Positions 48,591 through 56,377 of a stretch of DNA of 64,000 nucleotides are shown here, piece by piece. The DNA is from an uncultured Burkholderiales bacterium (lineage in GTDB: Bacteria; Pseudomonadota; Gammaproteobacteria; Burkholderiales; Burkholderiaceae_A). The notes under the pieces are model-generated. The model was not told the DNA's origin. It was given only the letters and a program-made list of their open reading frames with translations, and did not search any database. The stretch spans positions 1 through 64,000 of the forward strand of contig CALMJH010000017.1 in the NCBI GenBank assembly GCA_937864175.1, in the 5' to 3' direction. The translations under genes and the position numbers were made by a program. Numbering within the stretch: position 1 is the stretch's first letter; each line of letters opens with the position of its first letter.

Positions 48591-48596
48591 GATTCG

Positions 48597-48632
48597 GCCC
48601 CAACAAGGCGGCTTCAGAGCCGGGACTGGGGC
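48597..48632 (-). terminator. Nested hairpin after the Atm1-type gene
   Basis: Arms GCCCCA/TGGGGC enclose a second stem CGGCT-CTGA-AGCCG (minus strand), 5 bp after the exporter stop and just before the aap sigma-54 promoter. No T-run follows, so it is only a possible terminator or insulator. Confidence 0.38.
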
Positions 48633-48637
48633 AAACC

Positions 48638-50470
48638 CTAGTGCCCGGCTGTTGCTGACTGTCGGGCCTGAAGGGCCCAGAGTTCGGCATAGCGCCCACC
48701 GGCTGCCAAGAGGTCTTGGTGACGTCCCTCTTCAACCAGCTCGCCCTCCTCTAGGACCAGAATGTTGTCGGCGTCCACAATGGTCGACAGGCGATGGGCG
48801 ATGACTAGTGTGGTGCGGCCCTGGGAGACCTCCCGAATCTCAGCCTGGATTGCTCGTTCTGACTCCGTATCCAGCGAGGATGTGGCCTCATCAAAGACCA
48901 TGATGGGCGGCTGCTTGAGCAGGGCCCTTGCGATGGCCACCCGCTGCTTTTCACCGCCGGACAGCTTGAGTCCCCTCTCGCCCACAACAGTCTGCAGGCC
49001 GTCAGGCAGCTTAGACACTAACTCGCCGAGGTGGGCAGCCTGTGCAGCCGCCGCAATCTCCTGGTCGCTGGCATCGGGGCGGCCATACCGGATGTTGTAG
49101 GCCAGTGTGTCGTTGAAGAGGACGGTGTCCTGGGGAACGATACCGATGTTCTTTCGAACCGAGGCCTGTCGAACCGCCGAGAGGGGCTGCCCATCAATGA
49201 GGATGCGACCCGCCTGGGGGTCGTAAAACCGGTAAAGCAGTCGCGAGAGAGTGGACTTTCCAGCACCTGACGAGCCCACGACCGCTGTCGTCTGGCCAGC
49301 GGGGCAGACAAAGGACAGGCCATTGAAAATGGGGCGACGGGCATCGTAGGCAAAGACCACGTTGTCAAACCGAATCTCTCCGGAGGCTACCTGAAGGTCT
49401 GGTGCATCTGGGTGGTCCGCAATCTCTCGGTGGACTGCCAAGAGGCCAAAGAGCCTCTCCATATCGATGATGCTCTGCTTTACCTCACGGTAGAGGACCC
49501 CAAGAAAATTAAGGGGGATGTAGAGCTGAATCATGAAGGCATTCACCAGGACTAAGTCGCCCAGCGTCATGCGCCCCTCCACCACGCCAACCGTGGCCTG
49601 CCAGACCATAAGGGAGACGGCAAGGGCAATGATCAACGACTGACCTACGTTGAGAATCGAGAGGGAGACTTGGCTTTTGATGGCAGCCTCTTGCCAACGG
49701 GCCAGGCTCTGGTCGTATCGTCGAGATTCGAAGGCCTCGTTGTTGAAGTACTTCACCGTCTCGTAATTCAACAGCGAGTCAATGGCTCTGGCATTGGCCT
49801 TCGAATCGAGTTCGTTCATCTGGCGCCGAAAGTGCGTACGCCACTCTGTGATCGCGATGGTGTAGGCCGCATAGAGCACGAGGGCGGAGAGCGTAATGAC
49901 CGCGAAGATGGGTGGGTACTGCCAGGCCAGCCAGGCGGTGACCAGCAGGACCTCTACGGCTGTCGGCACGATGCTGTAGAGGGTGAAATTGACCAGAGTC
50001 GAGACGCCGCGGGAGCCTCGCTCGATGTCACGCGTCAGACCTCCGGTCTGCCGCTCCAAGTGGAACCGAAGCGAGAGGCTGTGAAGGTGCTCGAAGACAC
50101 GCTTGGAGATGTCTCGAACGGCCCCCTGCGTGACTCGGGCAAAGACCACCTCACGGACTTCCGTGAAGGCCGTAGAGGCCAGCCGCATTAGGCCGTATCC
50201 CAGAATAAGGGCGGTCGGTACGGCCAAGACGGCCGCCGGCGTTGCGGTCAGGTGATCCACGATGTCTTTTAAGAGGATTGGCACACCCATGTTGGCCAGC
50301 TTGGCCAAGACCAGAGCCGACAAGGCAACAGCAATCCGAAGGCGATAGGCCAGGAGATAAGGAAGGAGGCTGCGAATAACAGCCCAGGCACCCTTGGGTG
50401 CCCCGAGTGGCGTGGGGTGGCGAGCGGCCTGGGCCGGATCGAACTCGACCGTGGAAGTCTGATGTCGCAT
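48638..50470 (-). CDS. Atm1/HMT1-type ABC exporter (half transporter)
   Basis: A 610-residue homodimeric ABC exporter, membrane domain first. About six spans lie in residues 30-320. Family marks include FHLERQTGGLTRDIERGSRG, DSLLNYETVKYFNNEAFESR (Atm1/ABCB7-specific region), then the ATPase domain with VVGSSGAGKSTLSRLLYRFY, signature LKLSGGEKQRVAIARALLKQ and VFDEATSSLDTESERAIQAE. Atm1-type proteins export glutathione-linked sulfur species or heavy-metal conjugates; the exact substrate here is not evident. Alone between cynS and the aap operon. Confidence 0.88.
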   Translation of the reverse strand: MRHQTSTVEFDPAQAARHPTPLGAPKGAWAVIRSLLPYLLAYRLRIAVALSALVLAKLANMGVPILLKDIVDHLTATPAAVLAVPTALILGYGLMRLASTAFTEVREVVFARVTQGAVRDISKRVFEHLHSLSLRFHLERQTGGLTRDIERGSRGVSTLVNFTLYSIVPTAVEVLLVTAWLAWQYPPIFAVITLSALVLYAAYTIAITEWRTHFRRQMNELDSKANARAIDSLLNYETVKYFNNEAFESRRYDQSLARWQEAAIKSQVSLSILNVGQSLIIALAVSLMVWQATVGVVEGRMTLGDLVLVNAFMIQLYIPLNFLGVLYREVKQSIIDMERLFGLLAVHREIADHPDAPDLQVASGEIRFDNVVFAYDARRPIFNGLSFVCPAGQTTAVVGSSGAGKSTLSRLLYRFYDPQAGRILIDGQPLSAVRQASVRKNIGIVPQDTVLFNDTLAYNIRYGRPDASDQEIAAAAQAAHLGELVSKLPDGLQTVVGERGLKLSGGEKQRVAIARALLKQPPIMVFDEATSSLDTESERAIQAEIREVSQGRTTLVIAHRLSTIVDADNILVLEEGELVEEGRHQDLLAAGGRYAELWALQARQSATAGH

Positions 50471-50509
50471 GGCCCCATTGTAGAGGGGCCATGCTGGCGT
50501 TACGGCAGG

Positions 50510-50974
50510 CTAGTAGGTCTTGTAGGACAAGTACTTTCCAGACATGACAATCTGTACCCGGTCCCCATTGGGATCCGGCTGTCTTTGTAGGTCCATCTTG
50601 AAGTCGATGGCGCTCATGATGCCGTCACCGAATTCCTCGTGGATGAGCTCTTTAAAGGTGGTTCCGTAGACGGAGATGAGTTCATAAAACCGATAAATAA
50701 GCGGATCCGTTGGAACGGAGGTCCGCAGCGACCCCTTGTAGGGGACCGCCTCCAACACCGGGACAGCCTCGGCTGGGAGGTCGAAAATTTTAGCGATTGT
50801 CTTGGCCTGAGCATTGGTGAGAGCCATCTGACCGAGGCAGGCTGCGGTCACCCACTCCTTCGAGAGTTTGAGCTTCGGCGCCACGTCGGCCCACTTGATT
50901 CTCTTTTGAATCTTGGTGGCCATGATCAGATCGGTGACGTCCTCACGGGTTAGGGCCTTGACTGCTGCTGGCAT
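50510..50974 (-). CDS. cynS: Cyanate hydratase (cyanase)
   Basis: Converts cyanate and bicarbonate to ammonia and CO2, detoxifying cyanate and freeing nitrogen. The 154-residue protein has the N-terminal helix-turn-helix-like domain (LTREDVTDLIMATKIQKRIK) and the catalytic C-terminal domain with RFYELISVYGTTFKELIHEE, in which R, E and S (here in YRFYE, HEE and IMSAIDF) form the decamer active site, ending MSGKYLSYKTY. Length matches the family. Last gene of cynABDS, 14 bp after the ATPase gene. Confidence 0.97.
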   Translation of the reverse strand: MPAAVKALTREDVTDLIMATKIQKRIKWADVAPKLKLSKEWVTAACLGQMALTNAQAKTIAKIFDLPAEAVPVLEAVPYKGSLRTSVPTDPLIYRFYELISVYGTTFKELIHEEFGDGIMSAIDFKMDLQRQPDPNGDRVQIVMSGKYLSYKTY

Positions 50975-50988
50975 TTAGATCTCCTTGG

Positions 50989-51861
50989 TTAGTTGAGGGT
51001 GTTGGGGGAGGTAGCTGCTGCGGTTGAAAGACCGGGTGTGACGAGTCGAGTGGTCTGGGGCTTTTTCTCCAGACCTGACGAGATGGCCTTCGCCCGATTG
51101 ACCAGAAAATCGACGAGGTGATTGCGAATCGGGTAGTACTGGGGCTGGTGGTGAAGTGTGGCTCTGCGTCGGTCGCGGGGAAGTGTGTTGACCACCACCT
51201 CGGCAATCATGGCCTGAGGACCGTTGGACATCAGCATGATTTTGTCGGCTAGGAAAATGGCCTCATCAACGTCATGGGTAATCATGAAAACCGTCTGACC
51301 AGTCTCTTGAACAATCGCCAAAAGCTCATCCTGAATGCTGCCTCGCGTCAGGGCATCAAGGGCCCCAAACGGCTCATCAAGCAGCAGCATCTTTGGCTGA
51401 ATCGAGAAGGCTCTTGCAATGCCCACGCGTTGCTTCATGCCCCCAGACAGCTCAGACGGCCGCTTGTCCTCAGCCCCTTTAAGGTGGACCATCTCGATGT
51501 ATCGCATCGCATGCTCCTCCACACGGGCTTTTGACCAGTCTGGGTAGCGGGAGCGGACAGCGAATGCAACATTCGCCTTCACCGTGAGCCACGGCATTAG
51601 TGCATGCGTCTGGAAGACCACCCCGCGGTCCAGGCTTGGCCCTGCAACCTCCCTGCCGTCCATCAGAACCTGACCTCCGGACTGGCTCTCCAGACCTGCT
51701 AGGACGTTGAGAATCGTGGTCTTGCCGCAGCCCGAATGTCCAATAATGCAGACGAACTCTCCTTTTTCAATTCCAAAATGAACCCCTTCAAAGACAACGG
51801 TCTCCCCGCCTGTCCGAAGGGGGTAGGTCTTCCGAAGGCCATCAACGCGTAGAAATGACAT
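50989..51861 (-). CDS. cynD: Cyanate/nitrate-type ABC transporter ATP-binding protein
   Basis: ATPase of the uptake system feeding cyanase; NrtD/SsuB/TauB family. The 290-residue protein has IIGHSGCGKTTILNVLAGLE (Walker A), the Q-loop FQTHALMPWLTVKANVAFAV, signature ELSGGMKQRVGIARAFSIQP, Walker B LLLDEPFGALDALTRGSIQD and the H-loop FMITHDVDEAIFLADKIMLM. The C-terminal extension after RRRATLHHQPQYYPIRNHLV is typical of the nitrate/cyanate branch. Substrate inferred from cynS. Confidence 0.9.
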   Translation of the reverse strand: MSFLRVDGLRKTYPLRTGGETVVFEGVHFGIEKGEFVCIIGHSGCGKTTILNVLAGLESQSGGQVLMDGREVAGPSLDRGVVFQTHALMPWLTVKANVAFAVRSRYPDWSKARVEEHAMRYIEMVHLKGAEDKRPSELSGGMKQRVGIARAFSIQPKMLLLDEPFGALDALTRGSIQDELLAIVQETGQTVFMITHDVDEAIFLADKIMLMSNGPQAMIAEVVVNTLPRDRRRATLHHQPQYYPIRNHLVDFLVNRAKAISSGLEKKPQTTRLVTPGLSTAAATSPNTLN

Positions 51862-51867
51862 GGTCTT

Positions 51868-52710
51868 TTAATCCTTGTAGGTGAGCGCTCTCTGAAGCCG
51901 AGCAAACAGCGCGTCCAGCAGCATGCCGACCAGCCCGATGGCCAAGACAGCGACCAGGATGTTGGCAATCGAGAGGTTGTTCCACTCATTCCAGACGAAG
52001 TACCCGATTCCTGTTCCTCCGACCAACATCTCAGCGGCGACGATGACAAGCCAAGCGATGCCAATCGAAATCCGCATGCCGGTCATGATGGTGGGGGCTG
52101 CTGCGGGCAAGACCACGACCAGCGCTTTTCGCACCGGATTGAGCTCAAGCGTCTTGGCAACATCCAACCACTCCTTGCGAACCGCTGAGACTCCGAAGGC
52201 CGTATTCATCAGCATTGGCCAGACCGAGCAGATGAAAATCACGAAGACCGCCGAAACGTTGCTGTCCTTCAAGGTGAAGAGTGCCAGCGGCATCCAGGCC
52301 AATGGGGAGATAGGCTTGAGAACCTGTATGAATGGGTCGAGGGCCCGCATCAACAAAGGAGACATGCCGATGAGAAACCCCAGGGGGATGGCGAGCAGGG
52401 CGGCCAAGCCGAAGCCCATGGCCACGCGCCCAACCGAATAAGCCAGTTGAATACCGATGCCCTTGTCATTCGGCCCGTTGTCATAGAAAGGATTGGACAG
52501 CGCCTCAGCCAGCTTTGCTGCTAGATCTGCGGGCCGAGGGAAAGCGGACTGTTGACCCGAGGCCGCTGAACCTCCGACTAGCCGCGCATATTCATCGTCA
52601 ACAACCTGCGCTGACGAAACAGGCATGGTCGCGATGTGCCAGATGACCAAAAAAGTCACCAGAAGCAGCGCCGACACAACCCCGGCCCGGAGATTTAAGG
52701 AGGCGGCCAT
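51868..52710 (-). CDS. cynB: Cyanate/nitrate-type ABC transporter permease
   Basis: Membrane subunit of the NrtB/CynB/SsuC family, 280 residues, about six spans. The core has MSPLLMRALDPFIQVLKPIS, SPLAWMPLALFTLKDSNVSA, the EAA-like loop KEWLDVAKTLELNPVRKALV and ISIGIAWLVIVAAEMLVGGT. A long N-terminal periplasmic loop (VDDEYARLVGGSAASGQQSA) is typical of the nitrate/cyanate branch. Between cynA (2-bp gap) and cynD (6-bp gap). Confidence 0.9.
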   Translation of the reverse strand: MAASLNLRAGVVSALLLVTFLVIWHIATMPVSSAQVVDDEYARLVGGSAASGQQSAFPRPADLAAKLAEALSNPFYDNGPNDKGIGIQLAYSVGRVAMGFGLAALLAIPLGFLIGMSPLLMRALDPFIQVLKPISPLAWMPLALFTLKDSNVSAVFVIFICSVWPMLMNTAFGVSAVRKEWLDVAKTLELNPVRKALVVVLPAAAPTIMTGMRISIGIAWLVIVAAEMLVGGTGIGYFVWNEWNNLSIANILVAVLAIGLVGMLLDALFARLQRALTYKD

Positions 52711-52712
52711 GG

Positions 52713-54086
52713 TCAGTACCGTCCGATCTTGAAGCTTTTTGCGTAGTTGGCCGCCTTCGTGGGATCAAAGACCCTACCCATGACCGTAAACGTCTTGCTA
52801 CTGGTCGTCGGTGGCGTCAGTCCCGCCTCCTTCATGAGCCTCGCGGCATCGGTCGCCAAGAAGACCTCACGGGCAACCTTCTGGTAGTCCACGTCCCCTT
52901 TGATCTGCCCCCAGCGCTGCATCTGGGTAAGGATCCAGATGGCAAAGGACTCCCAGGGGAAGGGATCGAAATCGATCCGGTTGGGATCTTTTTTAACGTT
53001 ACCCAAGCCATCGGCATACGTGCCGGTCAAGACCTGCTCAACCACCGTCACCGGCTGATTCAAATAATTAGTCGGAGCGATCGCGGCGGCAATTTCCTTG
53101 CGATTCTCAGGTTTGCGGGCATAGGCCGTTGCCTGAACGATGGCGCGGAGCAGTGCGCCATAGGTGTTCGGCATTGACGTCACGAAGTTCTTGCTCGCCG
53201 CAAAGGCGCAACAAGGATGGCCGTCCCAGATTTCCTTGGACAGAATATGAATAAATCCAACGCCGTCGTAGACCGCCCGCTGGTTCACAGGGTCGGGTGC
53301 CAAAAATCCATCGATATTGCCAGCCCGCAGGTTGGCCACCATCTCGGGGGGCGGGACCACCCGAATCTGAATGTCGGTGTCCGGATCGAGGCCATACTCC
53401 GCAACGTAATAACGAAGAAGGTAGTTGTGCATGGAGTAATCAAAGGGGACGGCAAACTTAAAACCCTTCCAAGACTTCGGGTCGCGGCGGTCCTTGTGCT
53501 TCATGGCCAGCGTGATGGCCTGACCATTGATATTCTCGACAGCCGGCATGGTGTACGGCTGTGGTGCAGCGCCAGCACCAAGGCTGATCGCAAGAGGCAT
53601 GGGAGACAGCATGTGGGCGGCGTCATATTCTTGATTGAGAGTCTTGTCCCGAATGACGGCCCAGCCAGCTGTCTTGACGACCTCGACATCCAGACCCTGT
53701 TTTGCATAAAAGCCCATCGGATGCGCCATGATGATGGGCGTTGCACACGTGATGGGGATGAACCCCACCTTGAGTTTGGTCTTCTCAAGATTTCCCGGGC
53801 TGGCCGCAAAAGCCTCCTTGGCCAGAGCCATTGGAAAGAGACTCGAGACCGCTGCCATCGCCGTTGGCTTCCCGACCGCCTTCAAGAAAGCTCGACGCAG
53901 TCGGTCATCGGGGAACAACGCCCGCATCACGCCCTGTTCAACAACCCTCTCCGCAAGCGTCTGATCCTGCAGGGCCGTTGCCTGGGCCTCCGCCGAGAGG
54001 TGTTCCTCTTGATTTGCGTGACGGCCGCAAGCACAGCCGGTCCGAAGGTTGATGTCGTGGTGGAATGGGTTCGAGAATATCGACAT
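52713..54086 (-). CDS. cynA: Cyanate/nitrate-type ABC transporter substrate-binding protein, Tat-exported
   Basis: CmpA/NrtA-family receptor of 457 residues. An unusual N-terminal segment of about 60 residues holds GCACGRH, then a twin-arginine motif RRAFLKAVG (63-71) and a hydrophobic stretch SSLFPMALAKEAFAA, so export by Tat is likely. The mature domain starts LKVGFIPITCATPIIMAHPM and has VKTAGWAVIRDKTLNQEYDA, HMLSPMPLAISLG, GFKFAVPFDYSMHNYLLRYY and VVPPPEMVANLRAGNIDGFL, typical of nitrate, bicarbonate and cyanate receptors. Cyanate is inferred from linkage to cynS. Preceded by a sigma-54 promoter. Confidence 0.88.
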   Translation of the reverse strand: MSIFSNPFHHDINLRTGCACGRHANQEEHLSAEAQATALQDQTLAERVVEQGVMRALFPDDRLRRAFLKAVGKPTAMAAVSSLFPMALAKEAFAASPGNLEKTKLKVGFIPITCATPIIMAHPMGFYAKQGLDVEVVKTAGWAVIRDKTLNQEYDAAHMLSPMPLAISLGAGAAPQPYTMPAVENINGQAITLAMKHKDRRDPKSWKGFKFAVPFDYSMHNYLLRYYVAEYGLDPDTDIQIRVVPPPEMVANLRAGNIDGFLAPDPVNQRAVYDGVGFIHILSKEIWDGHPCCAFAASKNFVTSMPNTYGALLRAIVQATAYARKPENRKEIAAAIAPTNYLNQPVTVVEQVLTGTYADGLGNVKKDPNRIDFDPFPWESFAIWILTQMQRWGQIKGDVDYQKVAREVFLATDAARLMKEAGLTPPTTSSKTFTVMGRVFDPTKAANYAKSFKIGRY

Positions 54087-54123
54087 GGAAGACTCCTGTT
54101 GAAGAGTGGGCCCCTCCCCTCAA

Positions 54124-54140
54124 TGCAGAATCTGTGCCAA
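54124..54140 (-). promoter_or_regulatory. Sigma-54 (-24/-12) promoter of cynABDS
   Basis: Minus strand TTGGCAC-AGATT-CTGCA fits the RpoN consensus YTGGCAC-N5-TTGCW apart from a C for the first T of the -12 half; GG and GC are exactly 10 bases apart. The start codon of cynA lies about 40 bp downstream. Predicts nitrogen-controlled cyanate use. Confidence 0.78.
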
Positions 54141-54226
54141 GTCACTTACCGCCATGGTTGTCCCGTGCCTGCGCGAGCACCAGGGGCCGGCCAAAGCCCA
54201 CCTCCTTCAGCAGACCGATCTACGAT

Positions 54227-54253
54227 GGTGCGATCAGAACAGTCTGATGCACC
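54227..54253. promoter_or_regulatory. Inverted repeat upstream of the cyn promoter, possible enhancer-protein site
   Basis: GGTGC(G)ATCAGA-ACAG-TCTGATGCACC: 11-bp arms with one extra base, centred about 100 bp upstream of the -24 box, a usual distance for an enhancer-binding-protein site. It contains GGTGC and TGCACC half-sites as in NtrC operators, but in the opposite orientation to the classic TGCACC-N5-GGTGCA, so identity is open. Confidence 0.45.
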
Positions 54254-54276
54254 AGCCTGAACTTCTTCGCACCAAC

Positions 54277-55176
54277 TCAGTGCTGCGGCGGCACTCCCGC
54301 AATCCAGCCCTCAAATGGATCCAGGCTGAGGGGCAGTCCAAAGCCTGGCAGAACTGCTGCATGGCAGGCCTGAAGGGCGCAGATGACCGAGTCAAGGGCA
54401 TCACCCTTCGCATCTGCGAGCGTGATGGCCTGAAGGGCTGGGGAGGCGATGAGTCGGCACGTCAGGCCAGCTCGCCCCTCGAGAAGTCCGCGAAGAATGG
54501 ACTCTCGGGCCCTGAGACGTTCAAGAGTCTGTCGACTCGGCTCATCTGATTTATAAGACTGCCGTGTCACCTGGCGGGCCGAAAATCCCGGATAGGCCTC
54601 CAAGGCCAGCCGCGCAAGAGTCTGGTGGTCAGCCAGTCTCCCCGGTGCCGACCAGGCCTGAGGCGGGTGGTGATGGGCCGGGAAGACCAGGCCTGCTGCT
54701 TTCATTCGGCCAATACCCGCCTGCATCATCCAGGCGACCGGTGGATTGGTCCAGCGCATGGCGGGGCTAGAGCCCGCCGGCTTGTCCGCCTGACGCCAGG
54801 CAAATTTCGATCCGACGGGACGGCCTGCGCACCAGTCTCGAAAAGCGGTCCGCAGCGACTCCCGAGGCTCATGGGTGAAGAACTCCACAAAGTCAGACCA
54901 ATTCAGAGGCCAGTTGTAATGAATCGCCAACTCGCGCGGCTGCCCAAATGGCAGGTCAAACCCGCCGAGCCAGGGGCCTGGGCGCTGCAGAAAATCCTCG
55001 AACTCGGCCAGCGAGACCAACCAGTCAAAACGCTCGAGCGTCAGCGTCATTGGCTCATCGCCACCCCATTCAAAATGGCCCACTGCCACCGCAATCGGCT
55101 TCTTGGTGGTGGGGGCGCTGCTGAAATCAACGCCGTAGACCCGAAGGCCCTTTCGTCTGGTCTGCGGTCTAGCCAC
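54277..55176 (-). CDS. DUF429 protein (predicted RNase H-like nuclease fold)
   Basis: A 299-residue protein of the DUF429 family, predicted to have an RNase H-like fold but with no known function. It opens LRVYGVDFSSAPTTKKPIAV, with the acidic strand motif GVDFSSAP, then GPWLGGFDLPFGQPRELAIH, ALEAYPGFSARQVTRQSYKS, and a late ADAKGDALDSVICALQACHA with the DALD acidic motif; these Asp residues could form the metal site. I start it at GTG 55176, overlapping the PLD gene by 8 bp. Last gene of the aspS operon. Confidence 0.8.
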   Translation of the reverse strand: MARPQTRRKGLRVYGVDFSSAPTTKKPIAVAVGHFEWGGDEPMTLTLERFDWLVSLAEFEDFLQRPGPWLGGFDLPFGQPRELAIHYNWPLNWSDFVEFFTHEPRESLRTAFRDWCAGRPVGSKFAWRQADKPAGSSPAMRWTNPPVAWMMQAGIGRMKAAGLVFPAHHHPPQAWSAPGRLADHQTLARLALEAYPGFSARQVTRQSYKSDEPSRQTLERLRARESILRGLLEGRAGLTCRLIASPALQAITLADAKGDALDSVICALQACHAAVLPGFGLPLSLDPFEGWIAGVPPQH

Positions 55177-56377
55177 GTGGCGTCGCCCGTCGGCTGAGCA
55201 TGACAAAAAACCGCAGCCCCAGAAGCGCAAGGGCCAACAATGGGCGTCGTGCCCAGAAGAGCCACCAGGCTTGAGGCCCCTGCCTCTGCGACTCCGGCTG
55301 CAGCCGATCAGCACCCGTCTCAATCTCTCTGGTCAATACCTCCAAGACATCCTGCGCAAAAGCAGGCTGCTCGATGGCGAGGTTGGCCTCTAGCGACAGC
55401 ATCAGCGAGAAGGGGTCCACATTAGAAGACCCAATGGTGACCCAGTCGTCTACACAGAGAACCTTGGCATGCAGAAAACTGCGACGGTATTCGTAGACCT
55501 CAACACCCGCCTCCACCAACTCCTCAACAAGCGCCTGCTGGGCCCAGTGGGCCCACCAATACTCCACGCGGCCCTGTAGTAGAAGGCGGACACGAATGCC
55601 AAGCCTGGCAAGATTGCAGAGGCGTTTGCGGAGTGGCCGCGTTGGCAGAAAGTAGGCCATGGCCATGAGGACCTCGTGCCGCGCCTCCGAGAGGGCTCGG
55701 TAATAGGCCCGTTCAATGTCGTGACGATGACGAATGTTGTCCCGCAGGAGCAGCCGAATGGGTCGGCGCCCGGCTGCAATGGGACGCTCCAGGGGGCGTC
55801 TCAGAAAGGGACGGAGCCTGCGCCAGAGCATTCGCAGCTCGTTTGCATCTGCCCGACCATGCATCAGTGCAGACCAGCTAAGCCGCCACCAGGTCGACTG
55901 GGCGAGGCGTCTGACTTGGTTTACCACCGACTCATGGCTAGTCCGAACGGCCAAGTCAAATCTGGGGGACTCCAGAGGCCCATGGTTGAGATCCACGTGA
56001 TCGCCAATCAGGTTGATTCCGCCGACATAGACGAGTCGGTGGTCGATCAGGACAAGCTTGCGGTGGAGGCGGCGCCAAGTCCTGGGAGAAAAGACTCGGA
56101 CGCCCGGAGCAAAGACCTGCCAGCGGATGCCCGACCGAGACCATCGCTCCTCCAGTGCCTCCAGGCCCTTTCGACCGCCAAACCCATCGACGACCAGCAG
56201 GACTGACACACCCCGACTCGCAGCCCGATCCAGAGCAGCCAAGACCGGCTCAGTCTCTGCGTCCCGCGACAAGAGGTAGGTCTCCAGGTAGACCTGGTGT
56301 TCTGCCTGGTCAATGTCGGACGCCAGGCTCTTGAAATACTGCTGGCCATTGACCAAGAGCCGAAGCGGCCCTGTCAT
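55169..56377 (-). CDS. clsB: Cardiolipin synthase B-like phospholipase D family protein
   Basis: Two-HKD enzyme of the PLD superfamily, 402 residues, likely making cardiolipin at the inner membrane. HKD1 is LHRKLVLIDHRLVYVGGINL (H105, K107, D112); HKD2 is FLHAKVLCVDDWVTIGSSN (H303, K305, D310). Unlike ClsA, it has no N-terminal membrane hairpin; instead the C-terminus carries a hydrophobic helix (RRPLLALALLGLRFFVML). ATG 56377 overlaps the NudB-EEP gene by ATGA. Its partner in other genomes (an EEP-family YbhP-like protein next to clsB) is here the C-terminal half of the preceding fusion. Confidence 0.85.
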   Translation of the reverse strand: MTGPLRLLVNGQQYFKSLASDIDQAEHQVYLETYLLSRDAETEPVLAALDRAASRGVSVLLVVDGFGGRKGLEALEERWSRSGIRWQVFAPGVRVFSPRTWRRLHRKLVLIDHRLVYVGGINLIGDHVDLNHGPLESPRFDLAVRTSHESVVNQVRRLAQSTWWRLSWSALMHGRADANELRMLWRRLRPFLRRPLERPIAAGRRPIRLLLRDNIRHRHDIERAYYRALSEARHEVLMAMAYFLPTRPLRKRLCNLARLGIRVRLLLQGRVEYWWAHWAQQALVEELVEAGVEVYEYRRSFLHAKVLCVDDWVTIGSSNVDPFSLMLSLEANLAIEQPAFAQDVLEVLTREIETGADRLQPESQRQGPQAWWLFWARRPLLALALLGLRFFVMLSRRATPRG

